From: Morinoia aosen
Taxonomy: Eukaryota; Arthropoda; Malacostraca; Amphipoda; Talitridae
Direction: 5' to 3'
DNA: 64,000 nt
NCBI GenBank assembly: GCA_030386875.1
Contig: CM059560.1
Coordinates: 22,810,683 to 22,874,682 of the forward strand
This document shows, piece after piece, positions 46,981 to 57,905 of this stretch. The notes under the pieces were generated by a model. It was not told the DNA's origin. It ran no database searches and saw only the letters and a list, made by a program, of their open reading frames with translations. Position 1 is the first letter of the stretch; each line of letters begins with the position of its first letter. The position numbers were made by a program, and so were the translations under genes.

Positions 46981-47293
46981 CTTTTTTCTATTTTATTCTA
47001 ACCTTATGACCGTTCCGCATTTTAGTTGTACTCTTGTAATCATATTTTCCGTTTTAACTCACATTCACAATTCTAGTTAGTGAAGTTTTGATATTTAGAT
47101 TCAATCAGTTTTTATGTCATGTCTTTTTTATCTAGACACTTGTTTGAATGCGTGAAGGATGAGCAGTTTTATGATTTTGTCGTGTTTTTATTCAATGCAT
47201 GTATATTTTGCACTTTCAGATATGACTGATGATGAGCTGAGGCTTGAAACGTTTCATTAAAATGATTTTAAAGTTCTTCCTTGCTATAACCTT
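46981..47293 (+). repeat. Penelope pLTR-like repeat, sense copy
   Basis: Follows the GIY-YIG frame by about 60 bp and ends TTCTTCCTTGCTATAACCTT. It carries the plus-strand hammerhead-like motif. Confidence 0.85.
47212..47274 (+). ncRNA. Hammerhead ribozyme-like motif (plus strand)
   Basis: The core CUGAUGA lies at 47226-47232, a stem II AGC/GCU with loop UGAG at 47235-47244, and GAA plus A15.1 at 47246-47249. Stem III is the minimal palindrome ACGU (47249-47252), with U at 47253 as the predicted cleavage site. Stem I pairs AUGA (47222-47225) with UCAU (47254-47257), extended after an internal loop by ACUUU (47212-47216) with AAAGU (47270-47274). Hammerheads with a very short stem III are known from Penelope-like terminal repeats. 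Activity is inferred, not shown. Confidence 0.7.
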
Positions 47294-50200
47294 CATAGTT
47301 AAACTGCTTAGCAGAAAAGATATTCCTGATTTTTATCTTTCGACAATTTATATTTAGGAAATATTTAGGAAACTTTGTTGGTAAAAGTCCAGCCTGATAA
47401 CTTTGCTACCGACCACCACATGGCAAGACTGTTTTGCAAATAAAACTGGCAAGTCTGTTCCGTGCTATACGTCAGGATATTTATTACAGTCAGAGGATAT
47501 CTTAGCTTCATATTCAAACCATTTTAAATTCACACTCCTACATGAAAGGTTCATCGAAAAAGTTTTTTCACAAAGAAGAGTGGCTATAACTTTGTGTCCT
47601 TCACAGACCTGAGACTATGCCCTGCACGAACCCCAAAGCCCCCTACCAGAGTTACGCATTTTAAAGGATATTAAAATATTTCGCCCATTGTAAGACCACC
47701 TCATATGATCAACTGGTGCATGAAGAAGTATTTAGCAGCCCCCTGAAACCGATAAAGAAAATGAGCTGCCATGTGAAGTCGCTTCATTTGGTCCCTGACC
47801 TCTGCCCTAAAATGAAATAACAAAGTAGCTGCAGGTTTATCTGCTTGTACAAATAAGTATGCTCACTGGTGCCGACGCTAGCTATGGCCAAATGAAACAG
47901 TGCAGCAGTGGTACTTTTTTGGGCGCTACAGTCCTGAAAACTGTGAACTACAATCCTTTGTGAGATCATTCCTGAAAATCAAGGGTATTTTGTGTTCATG
48001 GGAGTTTAATTTCAAAAAAACTCTCCACTTCTTAAAGCTGAATACGAAAGCTAGCTGTCTTAACAAAAAGTGTGTGTGTTAGCTCCCATTAGAGGCGGAA
48101 TAAAATGACCAAATTAATGAGTTCCTTTGTGATTTCATTACTCTCACAGTTTATACTGAAATGCAAAGAAATAAAATATGATAGTTTCATTTCAATGATT
48201 GATGAAGAGGTATAAACGTAACTCAGTGGCTGCCATGAAGCAGATATAAAAGGGATACAACACATCGTATGCGTTATCAGTTATAAACGTAATTGAGCAC
48301 TTAAATAGTTCCTTTTCAATGAAGAAAAGGTCGAGCATGCATATAATAGTTTGAGTAGTCCATCAAACATTAGGGCTTGTTTATGAAGACGATTTAGGAA
48401 TAAATACCAAGAGCACAGCCCAGTTTTGAAGGTCGAACACATATTAAATAGCTTGCACTGACAACTGAAATAACAAGCCCTCCAGATTTATCTAGTGATA
48501 CTCTTCTGTGGGAGGAGACACAACTGATGATCATTTCAGCTCAAGTTTATGCTTGACAGAATACTCATAATTATCACATGGTCTCGCAAACGTTGCAAAA
48601 CTGAGAAAAGGGTAAAACGCATCATGACATCCTCAACCTCTAACCACCTGGGACCGGCTCAGGTTCTTGCATTGGGAATCCGCTGCAGTCCGGGTAATCT
48701 TTTGAAGTATGTGCTCCTCAAGCAAAATTCACCAGAAAATGACCCTTTGACGTCCTAATGGAGGCCATTAGGACAACGGCTCACCGTAATTTTCGACCTA
48801 CTGGGATCCAGAAGAAGCTCGGCGGCCTCCAGCACCCACCGGGGAACCGACATTTTGCAACGGCTCCTGCGCTCCGCCCTAATGAGGTGTTGTTTTGTTG
48901 TATTTCGCTGCACATATTATTTATACACATTATTCCTGCATGAATATAGCGTGCAGTATTTTTCCTACAGTGATATCAAGGGAAATATTCCTGCCGGAAT
49001 ACGTCACGTGTTATTCGTATCGCAACACATTATTCCCATTGTAAAATTATAGTTATTCGTACAGCATCATGATTAATATATTTTTCTGTCCAGTAAGCTT
49101 ATGACTCAAATTTGGTTTGAATGTTTGTACAAACAGGTCAGGTGTGCAGTGCTCAGGAGCTTATTATGTCGTAAGCATTAAAATCTTCTGGGGCAAGACC
49201 CTCAACTCGCCGGAGAAACAATGCTGAAACTGAACACTTTCGCCATAATTAAGCATCACTTCTTTTTCAGTTTTCGTTTCTTTCTTGAGCGTTAAAATTT
49301 CTTAATGAGAAACAAGCTCCGTCCCCCTAGTTGATTAATTACAAATACTGCTCCTCAAATATTCATTTATGAATGCTCAAACATAATTCATAGATTTCGG
49401 TTCAGGAATAATATTAATAGGAGTTCTTGTACTTATATCAGCTCACATTTCATGTTTAAACGCTTAAATTACATTAGAAGTTATTATTTCAAATGGTTAA
49501 GCAACAAAGGAGTTCATTAATATCCCGGCTCACAATAGACCTCAGTATTATTATTTTAAGGGCGCTGCCTTTGCTCCCTAAATCATTACCGATGACGTGA
49601 CAACCCTTCCTTGTGGTGCACATCCCGTGGTGCTGGCACCTCAATCGATAGGTCGGAAAAAGGCCCTTTCAATGAAGTGAAGTAGTCTCACCGAGGGCTG
49701 CTCTTAATTACGCCGACCGAGAGTTCTGACTAGGAAAATGCACCTGTGAGGTCACGAAATGATGCTGCGGCGTTTGCTATAGTTGTTGAAAACACAGCCC
49801 AGCCCACCCTCCATTGACCTCTGCCTTCTGAAGATCCTGCAAGTAACTTAATTAAAACTACGGTCAAATAACTCGTGGAACGAATATTGCCCTTTTCACA
49901 TGGCATATAATGCACATGCTGTGCACGTATCTGAGTAACAGTTCCGTTATACCTCCAAATTATTTTCACGTCTCCAAGAATAAATTTGTTGATAAAACGA
50001 ATTCACTTACACTACATACGTAGTCTCAATGTATTATATTTGATTCAAGCAGCTCTCATTTTGTAACATATTCCAACCACACTCCCTTTTCCCATGTAAT
50101 TGTTCCAAGAGCTCCGCTTTATTGCAATGCAGCACGAAAATAACGCGTCAAAGGGTCGCCCGAACGATAGCCGGCAAAGTTAAGCCACGCGATGAGAGAG

Positions 50201-53200
50201 CGCAGATCGCCAAGCCACAGAAGAGACCGAATAGAACTGCACGGAACAGGCCTAAAGTCCGTCCTATTTCTTCCATTTCTGGCCGGACGGACGCTTTGTC
50301 CAAACCTGCATTGATAAAAGAGAAATTCGATAGCAACTGCACTCAAGTCCAGTCAAGCCCTTTGCTTGGATCCCTCACGAGCTCTCTCGTGCTCAGACCG
50401 AAGCAGTGATCGACTGTTAATCCTCAATGAAGTTCCACAAGGGCTTGTCCCATTCGAAGTCCCCTATCTGTCTACCCATGAAAGACCACAATCTTGCTCT
50501 GCCAAATGCAGAAGTGTGGTTTTGCTTCAACTATTACTGCGAGAACGCAGTACTATTGTGTGTGATGTTGATGCTAACGTGGTCTAAAAACGCATTCATT
50601 TTTCCTGAGCGCAATGAAACTCAGTTGTGAAGTCAATATAAAACTCATCTGAAAAGACTGTGCTCCGAGTCTAAGGAATTATTAATGTACCAGATTTTTA
50701 AATTGAAACATGGTCGTGCCTTTTACAAACGCGGTTGCAAATATCCATTCAAACGCAAATACACAAAAATATTTGAAAAATGTTTTCTTCAATTCAACTC
50801 TTTCTTGATGTCGAGTCTATCAATAATGCAGAGTTAGTAATTTTACAACTTGGACTGATGAAAAAATTCTAATTGAAATGGCTTCCTTAACAGCGAAGTA
50901 TTAAAAATGTTGCACTGAATGATAATTATAATCGGTAGGAAAAAAGCAATCCTCAATGTGAGAAGCAAAGGAGCCCTCCAGCGTGTTGTGACCTCGTATG
51001 AATATCCCAGCTCCATGGTTGATGAAGGCGGTTTTTGTAGGTAGCTCGTCAAGTCTTGCTCCCCTCCCCCCTCTACCACTGCTGTACAATTAATACTGTC
51101 CAGGAATAAAGAATGCTACTCTCCCAGCTTCACAACAAAGATAATGTTCGTATAACTTTGTTGCTATGCCACAGGCCGTCATAATTAGGACACGGCGCGT
51201 TCAGCACTTCGTAAAACCCTCACCCCATTGAAAATCGGTGGGTAACCTCAACAGTTCGGGGCAGTAATATCAGTACAACTATACAGACGTCATGTCCGCT
51301 TATACAGCAGTCTTCTTGCATCGTTACTGCGTGTGTCACTGAAGTTGCTTCGTCAGTCAACTCCACTGATCGGAAATGAATCGCCGAGGATGGATATACA
51401 GTATGCCATAGGACTTGGGCCTCTCTTAAGAGAATATAAAAGAGAAGTCAGAAAGTAGGAAGTTAAACCTCCCCTTGAAAGATATAAGAAAAACGAAGGG
51501 AAAAAAACGGTACGCTAAGGGTTTCACAGAAAAAGGCAAATTGACAATTGACAATAATGGCTAAATAACCACTACGTGTAGAGATAAAAAAAATTGTTCT
51601 AAACAGTAGCAAATAAAATTGCCAAATATAATATAAAGTAGGCTAAAATTTGGCATGAAGATAAAAGCATAAAAAAACATGAAGTATCAATGTAAACATT
51701 CATGAGATAAATACGCGACATTACTGGACCGTCTTTTCAGCTACAAGCACAAACATCAAGTGCAACTGAGGAAATATCATAAGGCAGCAAAATCAAAGAA
51801 CAATCGCCTCTAAATGACACAATTGGAACTACTTCTGACGTTGAGGTACGTATTGCAAGCCATTGTTCACTTCATAGAACATGCTCTGCGTAACATTTCG
51901 ATGTTGTTGAATAAGCTTCTCACGACGCAATAATTAGTTTACTCACGGAAAAATTTACAGCATCTAATGAATACAAATACCCGACCTCTAAGGTATTTTC
52001 CCACACTCAGTATTAATGCGAGAATTAATATTCGTAGCATCTGGTAGCCATGACGACGAATCTATTATGCCCCAGAATTCACAATATTGACTGATGCTAT
52101 TTATTCCTTTGGTTAAATGATGAGACGTTCTGGCGTGATCTTTGCGGCTGTTCTTGTCTCCGGCACTATCCGCTTTAATAATTCTGGCACTGGTATATAC
52201 ATACCGTAATGAGCACTTTGGCATTGTCCGTGGTATGAGAGTGGTGCAGAGCCGTTCCCACACTCAGTGCAGACCGACACGTACACACAAGCAGTATGGA
52301 GCCCCTCCTCTGGTGGCGTAGTATGACCCTCTCACCAGCCCTCACGCGTGCGCACCCTCTGATGCAACCCTCACGTAATTATGCCTGCTCCTGCCGACTT
52401 TTCGTCGGAACCCCATCGAGACAAGATTTCTTATAATAAATATATGCCTAAAGAATTTTGGACTGCATATAGATAGTATAGATAGAGTGCTTTAACAAGT
52501 TACCATTTATTTCGTACGGAATTGATTTGCAGTCGCATGTGTACCAACATTTTATTATTTCTACTTTCATGTCCTTGAAAAAACTAAGAAACAGTAAAGG
52601 AACGATGTAGCGCTGTTGCGTAAAAATGGTAGAAATATCTGATACTCGAAATGCGTTAAATTTTCATAGAGCCTTACGTTAAAAATGTGCACAATTTCAA
52701 GTTCACAAATTAAATTCCTACCCGCAGACCTTTCTCGTAAACACTACGATTACAACAATTTGAAATTCACACGTGCTTAGTAATATCTAAAAAAAAAATT
52801 CGAAAATTATGGAGCTAAGCCCTTGCGAGGAAGTTTCCAGGCTAGAGCTTAAACTCTGCTCTTTCATAGAAAATAGATTAAATTCTCTGCACCAACTTGA
52901 AAAACAAAATTGCTAATTGGTCGCAAAAAATACTCTTCTGACTCAGTTTAATCAAAAACTTAATTGCAAACTAAAGATGAACTAATGAAATTGAAATTTT
53001 GCTCTTATTGATGTTTAATGGTAAACGAATATGATAAAAGAACCAACGTACGAACTGAAATTTTTTTAAGCAAACGTTTTGGAATGTTATAACTCTATTT
53101 TCGATGCTGAAACATACATAAAGCTTAAACTTAGAATATACAGAAAAATTCAATAATATAAGTAAACACAACTTTTAAACTTATATCCTTACCCTCATTC

Positions 53201-53336
53201 AACAGCAGCAGAACTGACCGCTCTCATTGGCTCAGTCACACACCCTAGCTTGCACAAGCTCATACAATTATACATTTACAAATGGGAACCTCACACAGAC
53301 GCGCGCAAACACACACCACATAAACACAGAAATATG
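47294..53336. other. No recognisable gene
   Basis: Only chance-length frames. There is a short perfect hairpin (48752-48774) and a segment at 47648-47710 that recurs, diverged, at 55675-55740. The GC-richer block 50120-50400 has open frames on both strands but no motif I know. The region 52000-52400 is also unassigned. Confidence 0.35.
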
Positions 53337-53903
53337 TCAGTTGGTTGACGCAATGTTCAGTTCGACTGCACTCAAGTGTTTATTTAGGTTAGGCTTATGG
53401 GTGGATGTGAATAAAGATTTCAAAATACGAAGATCTTGCTCGTTGTTTGTGGTACACAAAGTAGTGAAATTATTTGTTTTGAAAAGATGATTGAATTGTT
53501 GACGATGATCTAGAATTGCTGAATGAGAAGGGAAGGAAAGTATTCGACCGGTTCTATGAGAAAATCCTGAGTGTTGGCTGTGTCTAATAAATTGTTGAAG
53601 TTTGGTACTACCAACATTAGTGGGCATGCAGCAGTCACACTTATAGAAATAAACACATTCACTCCACAGACACTCCTCCAGTCGTTCTTTCCTCCTCAAA
53701 AATGAATCAGTTTTAAAACTATTTCTAAACGCTCCAGAGTAATACGAATTGTTCAAAAACTGTCGATTGGCTCTTTGATGCCATAAAAGGCCTCGAGAAA
53801 ATGTACCTATCATAGGTAAAATAATGGAAAATTCATCGCACCAATTTTGTGCGAACGGAAAATAACACGGTGCATCAATGTTATGATACCTTCGCAAGAG
53901 CAA
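53337..53903 (-). pseudogene. Second Penelope-like element: linker and GIY-YIG domain
   Basis: The 188-codon minus frame matches the end of a Penelope-like ORF. Residues about 55-85 (YYSGAFRNSFKTDSFLRRKE...LEECLWSECVYFYKC) match the linker just before the nuclease. The nuclease then reads YKCDCCMPTNVGSTK, RHSQHSGFSHRTGRILSFPS, HSAILDH, TNNFTTL and DLRILKSLFTSTHKPNLNKH, ending in LSAVELNIAS. The catalytic Arg of the HS..H block is kept, but the usual Glu in (L)RILES is Lys and the GIY part is worn. No RT domain, no inverted repeats and no hammerhead core were found around it. It belongs to a lineage distinct from 46275-47293. Confidence 0.8.
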
Positions 53904-56900
53904 AGAGCAGATTAATCATTTTACATTACCGTAAAATTTAAAGACTTTACCAGCGTTATTAAACCATCCATTGCAGATTTGCTCCAAAATTCAGATGAGC
54001 TTTACAGATGTAATGGTCGCAACGAATTTTTAGAAAGCGAAATGAGAGGATGGGAAATAAAGAATCACAATCGAAGCTAAATTAATATTTTTGCAAACTG
54101 CATAGACAGTTTCCGTGTTCGATGAGCGAGTGATGTGCCTCGCTCGCCTCACAGATGCGCAGGCTCGTGCTGTAGGTCCCAGTATTACTGCTAGAGCATC
54201 AAGCCTCGTCCGATTTCGCACTTTTGATAGCGAAGGCCTTCTGAAGTGCATTTTGTGGAGTGAAAGACCATCCTGATTGAATGCCCTCACCTTTGCCCGT
54301 GTATTTTAAAGGAACGTCTCGGCACCGCCAAAACCTTGCGCATGTGTTTTTACTGAACACAGCAGCAACGTCTGGACCTGGCGTGTGTTTGAGAAGGGAA
54401 CGCCTCTGTAGCGCCATGGCCTTGCGCACGTATTTGCGTTGAACGCCGCAATAATGCCCTTACTCAGAGCATGTATTGGAAGGGAAAGCCTCGGTAACCG
54501 CGCCTGTGTCACGGCTAAGCCGCTAACATCATAATTAACGCCAGGAAATACCATTCAACAGCACGACTAACGCTCAAAGACCGAGGTTGATGAATCAAAA
54601 TGTACTTAGTTCTAATGAATTTCAAATTACGCTTCTGTAGAAATTATCAAAAGAATTCATCGATGATATTCTTCTCTGAGTAAATTAAATTTCATATTTT
54701 TGTTAGAGCATAAAAATGAGTGCATTTCCTATTGAATGACCTTATCACCAGCATCATTACGATTTGCAGTGATTATCAAGGAAAAATTATACAAAATATG
54801 GAGTTATCGGATTTGTTTTTGCATGATTTCAAGGAACGGTGTTTCTATTCAACAACATTCAAAAGTAAAATACGCGAATTTTATGAACAAATCATACTAC
54901 GAACTTTTCATTTATGGGTCGAGACCTTCCCGTTCGGTGAGTTTTCATGCAATACAAAGTTTGAAAAGCAAGTGCAAGAGCCTTTCAAACAAAGGGGTCA
55001 AAATAAATGGAATAATTTGCCTCACTTCACATCGTTGTCAAAGCGTTGATAAAATAATAAAACGGGATCTTTAGTGCGCAAAGTTGAAGGCATCACGCCG
55101 CCGATTTAATTTTTGAAGAATAATATTGAATATGACCATATCAGCAGTGACCGCAAAAAAACTGAGGGGATTTGGTTTTCAAAAACACTCCAGGAGATAC
55201 TTCCTTGTCCTACGTAAAGCACCATACAGCCTCACAGGTCTCAAGTGAGATTTAATTTTTGAGTTTTCTTTCTCCTCTTTTGGAAGTGAGGCAGCTCTCT
55301 TGTGTATGCAACGCACTGTTTGGATGCATGTGTATACTCGTAGGTAGACTCGAGTTGGATTAGCACCAATTGATCTCAGGAACTCAAAGTTGGGTTGATG
55401 ATTCATCATGCCTTCACAGCCTTATCTGGCTATTTTTCTTCTCACTATTGCCATAAGCAAAATTTGAATCACTATTCTCTTGATAGGTCTTGCTCATATT
55501 TCGAATACAGAAGCCATAGAATTACTGCGAATGTCGCTGAAGGTTTTTTTTGCTCATCGTCGTTCGTTATTTGGAAAGACGTGGTGGGGAGGCACAAACC
55601 GACTTTTACCTTCTTTTCTTTTTAGCTAAATGCTCATATATCTTTATATCATTTATAACATCCCTTGATCGCCAGAGTTACGCGCTTCAAGGTATAGTGA
55701 AATATTTGGCCCATTATAAGACCAACTAATTATCCTTGTAACTGTAAATCAAGCATCTAACCCTGTCTTGTGCCAATGATGATAGTGCTAGTGTTGACAC
55801 AAACGAGAAAAGGGCGCTGAAAAATGAAACTGAATATTGATGGAAGTCATAGAGAGTTCCAAAGGTGTACAGTTGAAGAACCGTAAATTTAGAAACTTGC
55901 TCTTTGGAAATCTTTATTATAGAAAACGCAGTAATTATACACACTACGTTTCAGAGTTAATGTGCGCAATCATTGAAAAAGAATGGCATCAAATTTTTTA
56001 ATAAAAAATGTATGAGTCACAACATAAAAGTGTATAAAATGAATAAGAGAAAAGTAGAACCACTGCACATGGGACCCCAGTACAGAATACCGTCGCCAGG
56101 GTCCTCCTGTTGGCTTATTTTCCACCTGGAAGTCGGTCGATTTAACAACAGTTAACCCAGTTGCTCTGCGTTTCTACTGGACGTGAGAAGCCAGAAGAAG
56201 TATTAACTTCCTAAATGACATGTATGAAGCTCAAAAAAAAGCTCGTAATCTTGTAAACTGAATGAACGACAGAAAATAACATAGAGATGAAGTCGCCTCA
56301 CGAAAAGGGATTTTCCATCAACAGAAGCTTTCTTGGTCAATAAAGAACGAAAGACCTAGTGTTCAGAGTACTGTCAGTTACTAACAGAGCAAACAAATAT
56401 TTCCTACTCGCCAGAATAAGTTTTGTCAGATAAACATCTGCGACAGGTATTCAATGTAGAAGAACAAAAGGGCTGCTTAGGTTAGTAAGCTTTCACAGAA
56501 AAGAAGAGCATATACATAAACAAAATTACTAAGCATTCATACTCAATAATAGAAGCTGTAAAAATTATGAAATTTTAATTTATTGAATTTACTTATTTAT
56601 CCTAGAATAATTCATGGAACGCTTAAATAGAATGCAAACAATTAAAAACGTAAAACCCATTCTATAACATCACTTGAATAATATGACACAATCTCATTGA
56701 TAAATAAATTTAGTTTGCAATTCTACGCCATATCACTTCAAATTGTTTAAATTCATTTCACCTCATCAGCAGAATTCTGAGCGAAATTATATTCACTTTA
56801 TCAAGCAGAGAAAAAAAATGTGAAGTCAAACACAACTCTTTGCACAACTATGTACTATAGTGAGCAATAATTTTGAGAAATGTACACATATTGAAAATCT

Positions 56901-57832
56901 GGCTTATTTCAAAGAACGAGCTAAGCAGGTCAGTAACTGCAAAACTTTCTGTAAAGTTTCAGCGGAACAAATCTATACACACCATTTTACAAATAAGTTA
57001 CTTTTTATTTAATGTCTGAAAAAGTAAAAGAGGCACTGATGGCGTCTTGCACTAAAAAATGAATTGCTCAACTGTTCCACAACTCATTATGATTCAGTGA
57101 GCTGTGAGGTACTCTCGAAGAAAGAGTTTTCTATACGCTGATCCTCAGTGCCTCGTTTAACACTTCTTCAATTATTTTGATATTTCATAACCAGGCTTCC
57201 AGGGATCATTGTAAGTCGTACCAAATTTTCATAGAACGAAAAGGTCCGGGACCTCACCAGGTTTCAGCGAAGAACATCAGTGATAATTGCAGTCGCACTC
57301 GAGCAGATAACAAAGATTGTCATTTATAGCCTCTGAAAAGCAGCAGATGTGTTCGATCCCTCTGCCGCACCATCAGGAAAGTCAGGTTGAGGGACTGTAG
57401 AATAGCATCTGTTGGCGCCTGCAAAATCATAAAACGTGATGTGAATTCTGAATCAGTCTCAAGAAAATCTTACTGTTCTGAAAAAAAGACACTTACTAGC
57501 CGTATAGTTGAACGACATAAACTTTTATTCCAAATATATAAGTTTGAAAATAACAATACTTTTTCTGATTTTAGCACATCTAAAGAGAGGATTTAGTAAT
57601 GCGTTATGACTAAAATCAAATTGAGGTATGCAGTTTACATTAAATGCAAGTACCGTCCATTTGTTTACACTCAATTTTTTCTTAGACACGTGCAAATTTT
57701 TCAAGACGTCAATAAGTTTTTAGCCAGTCCTTCTTGCAGTGTCAACAGTGTCTCCGTGAAGTGAGGACGTACTTTGTCTTTGCTCGGAATCAAAGTGCAC
57801 AATTGGTTAATGAACATGCATTTCTAACCAAA
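53904..57832. other. No recognisable gene; contains a diverged tandem repeat
   Basis: Frames up to 112 codons at 54720-55074 carry no known motif. Apart from the 86-bp repeat array at 54222-54515 and the 55675-55740 repeat segment, nothing is supported. Confidence 0.35.
54222..54515. repeat. Diverged tandem repeat, about 86-bp period
   Basis: Three aligned phrases, AAAGGAACGTCTCGGCACCG (54308), AAGGGAACGCCTCTGTAGCG (54394) and AAGGGAAAGCCTCGGTAACC (54480), are spaced exactly 86 bp, with related sequence between them (for example CCTTGCGCATGTGTTTTTAC against CCTTGCGCACGTATTTGCGT). A weaker unit may precede them from 54222. Confidence 0.6.
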
Positions 57833-57905
57833 AAGAGTGCTCACTCAGTGCTCAGTTGCACTAAGTTGCACTCAGTTGCACTCAGTGCACTAAGAGTGCT
57901 CAGTT
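57833..57905. repeat. Short tandem repeat of GCACTCAGTT-type units
   Basis: Permutations of TTGCACTCAG and GAGTGCTCAG repeat across 70 bp, immediately before the first LINE copy. Both outer edges carry AAGAGTGCTCA (57833 and 57892). Confidence 0.75.

Larger units (their letters stand above)
46275..47293 (+). mobile_element. Truncated Penelope-like element between inverted repeats
   Basis: The core encodes a GIY-YIG nuclease domain typical of the C-terminus of Penelope-like retroelements. It is bracketed by inverted repeats of about 311 bp (46275-46585) and 313 bp (46981-47293), the terminal pLTR-like repeats of this group, here in opposite orientation. Each contains a hammerhead-ribozyme-like core. 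The reverse-transcriptase part is absent, so the copy is strongly 5'-truncated. The two repeats differ by scattered substitutions only. Confidence 0.8.

Noticed and set aside
50119-50409. GC-richer block open on both strands, considered as a host exon
   Set aside because: No motif, and no splice sites or neighbouring exons could be matched.
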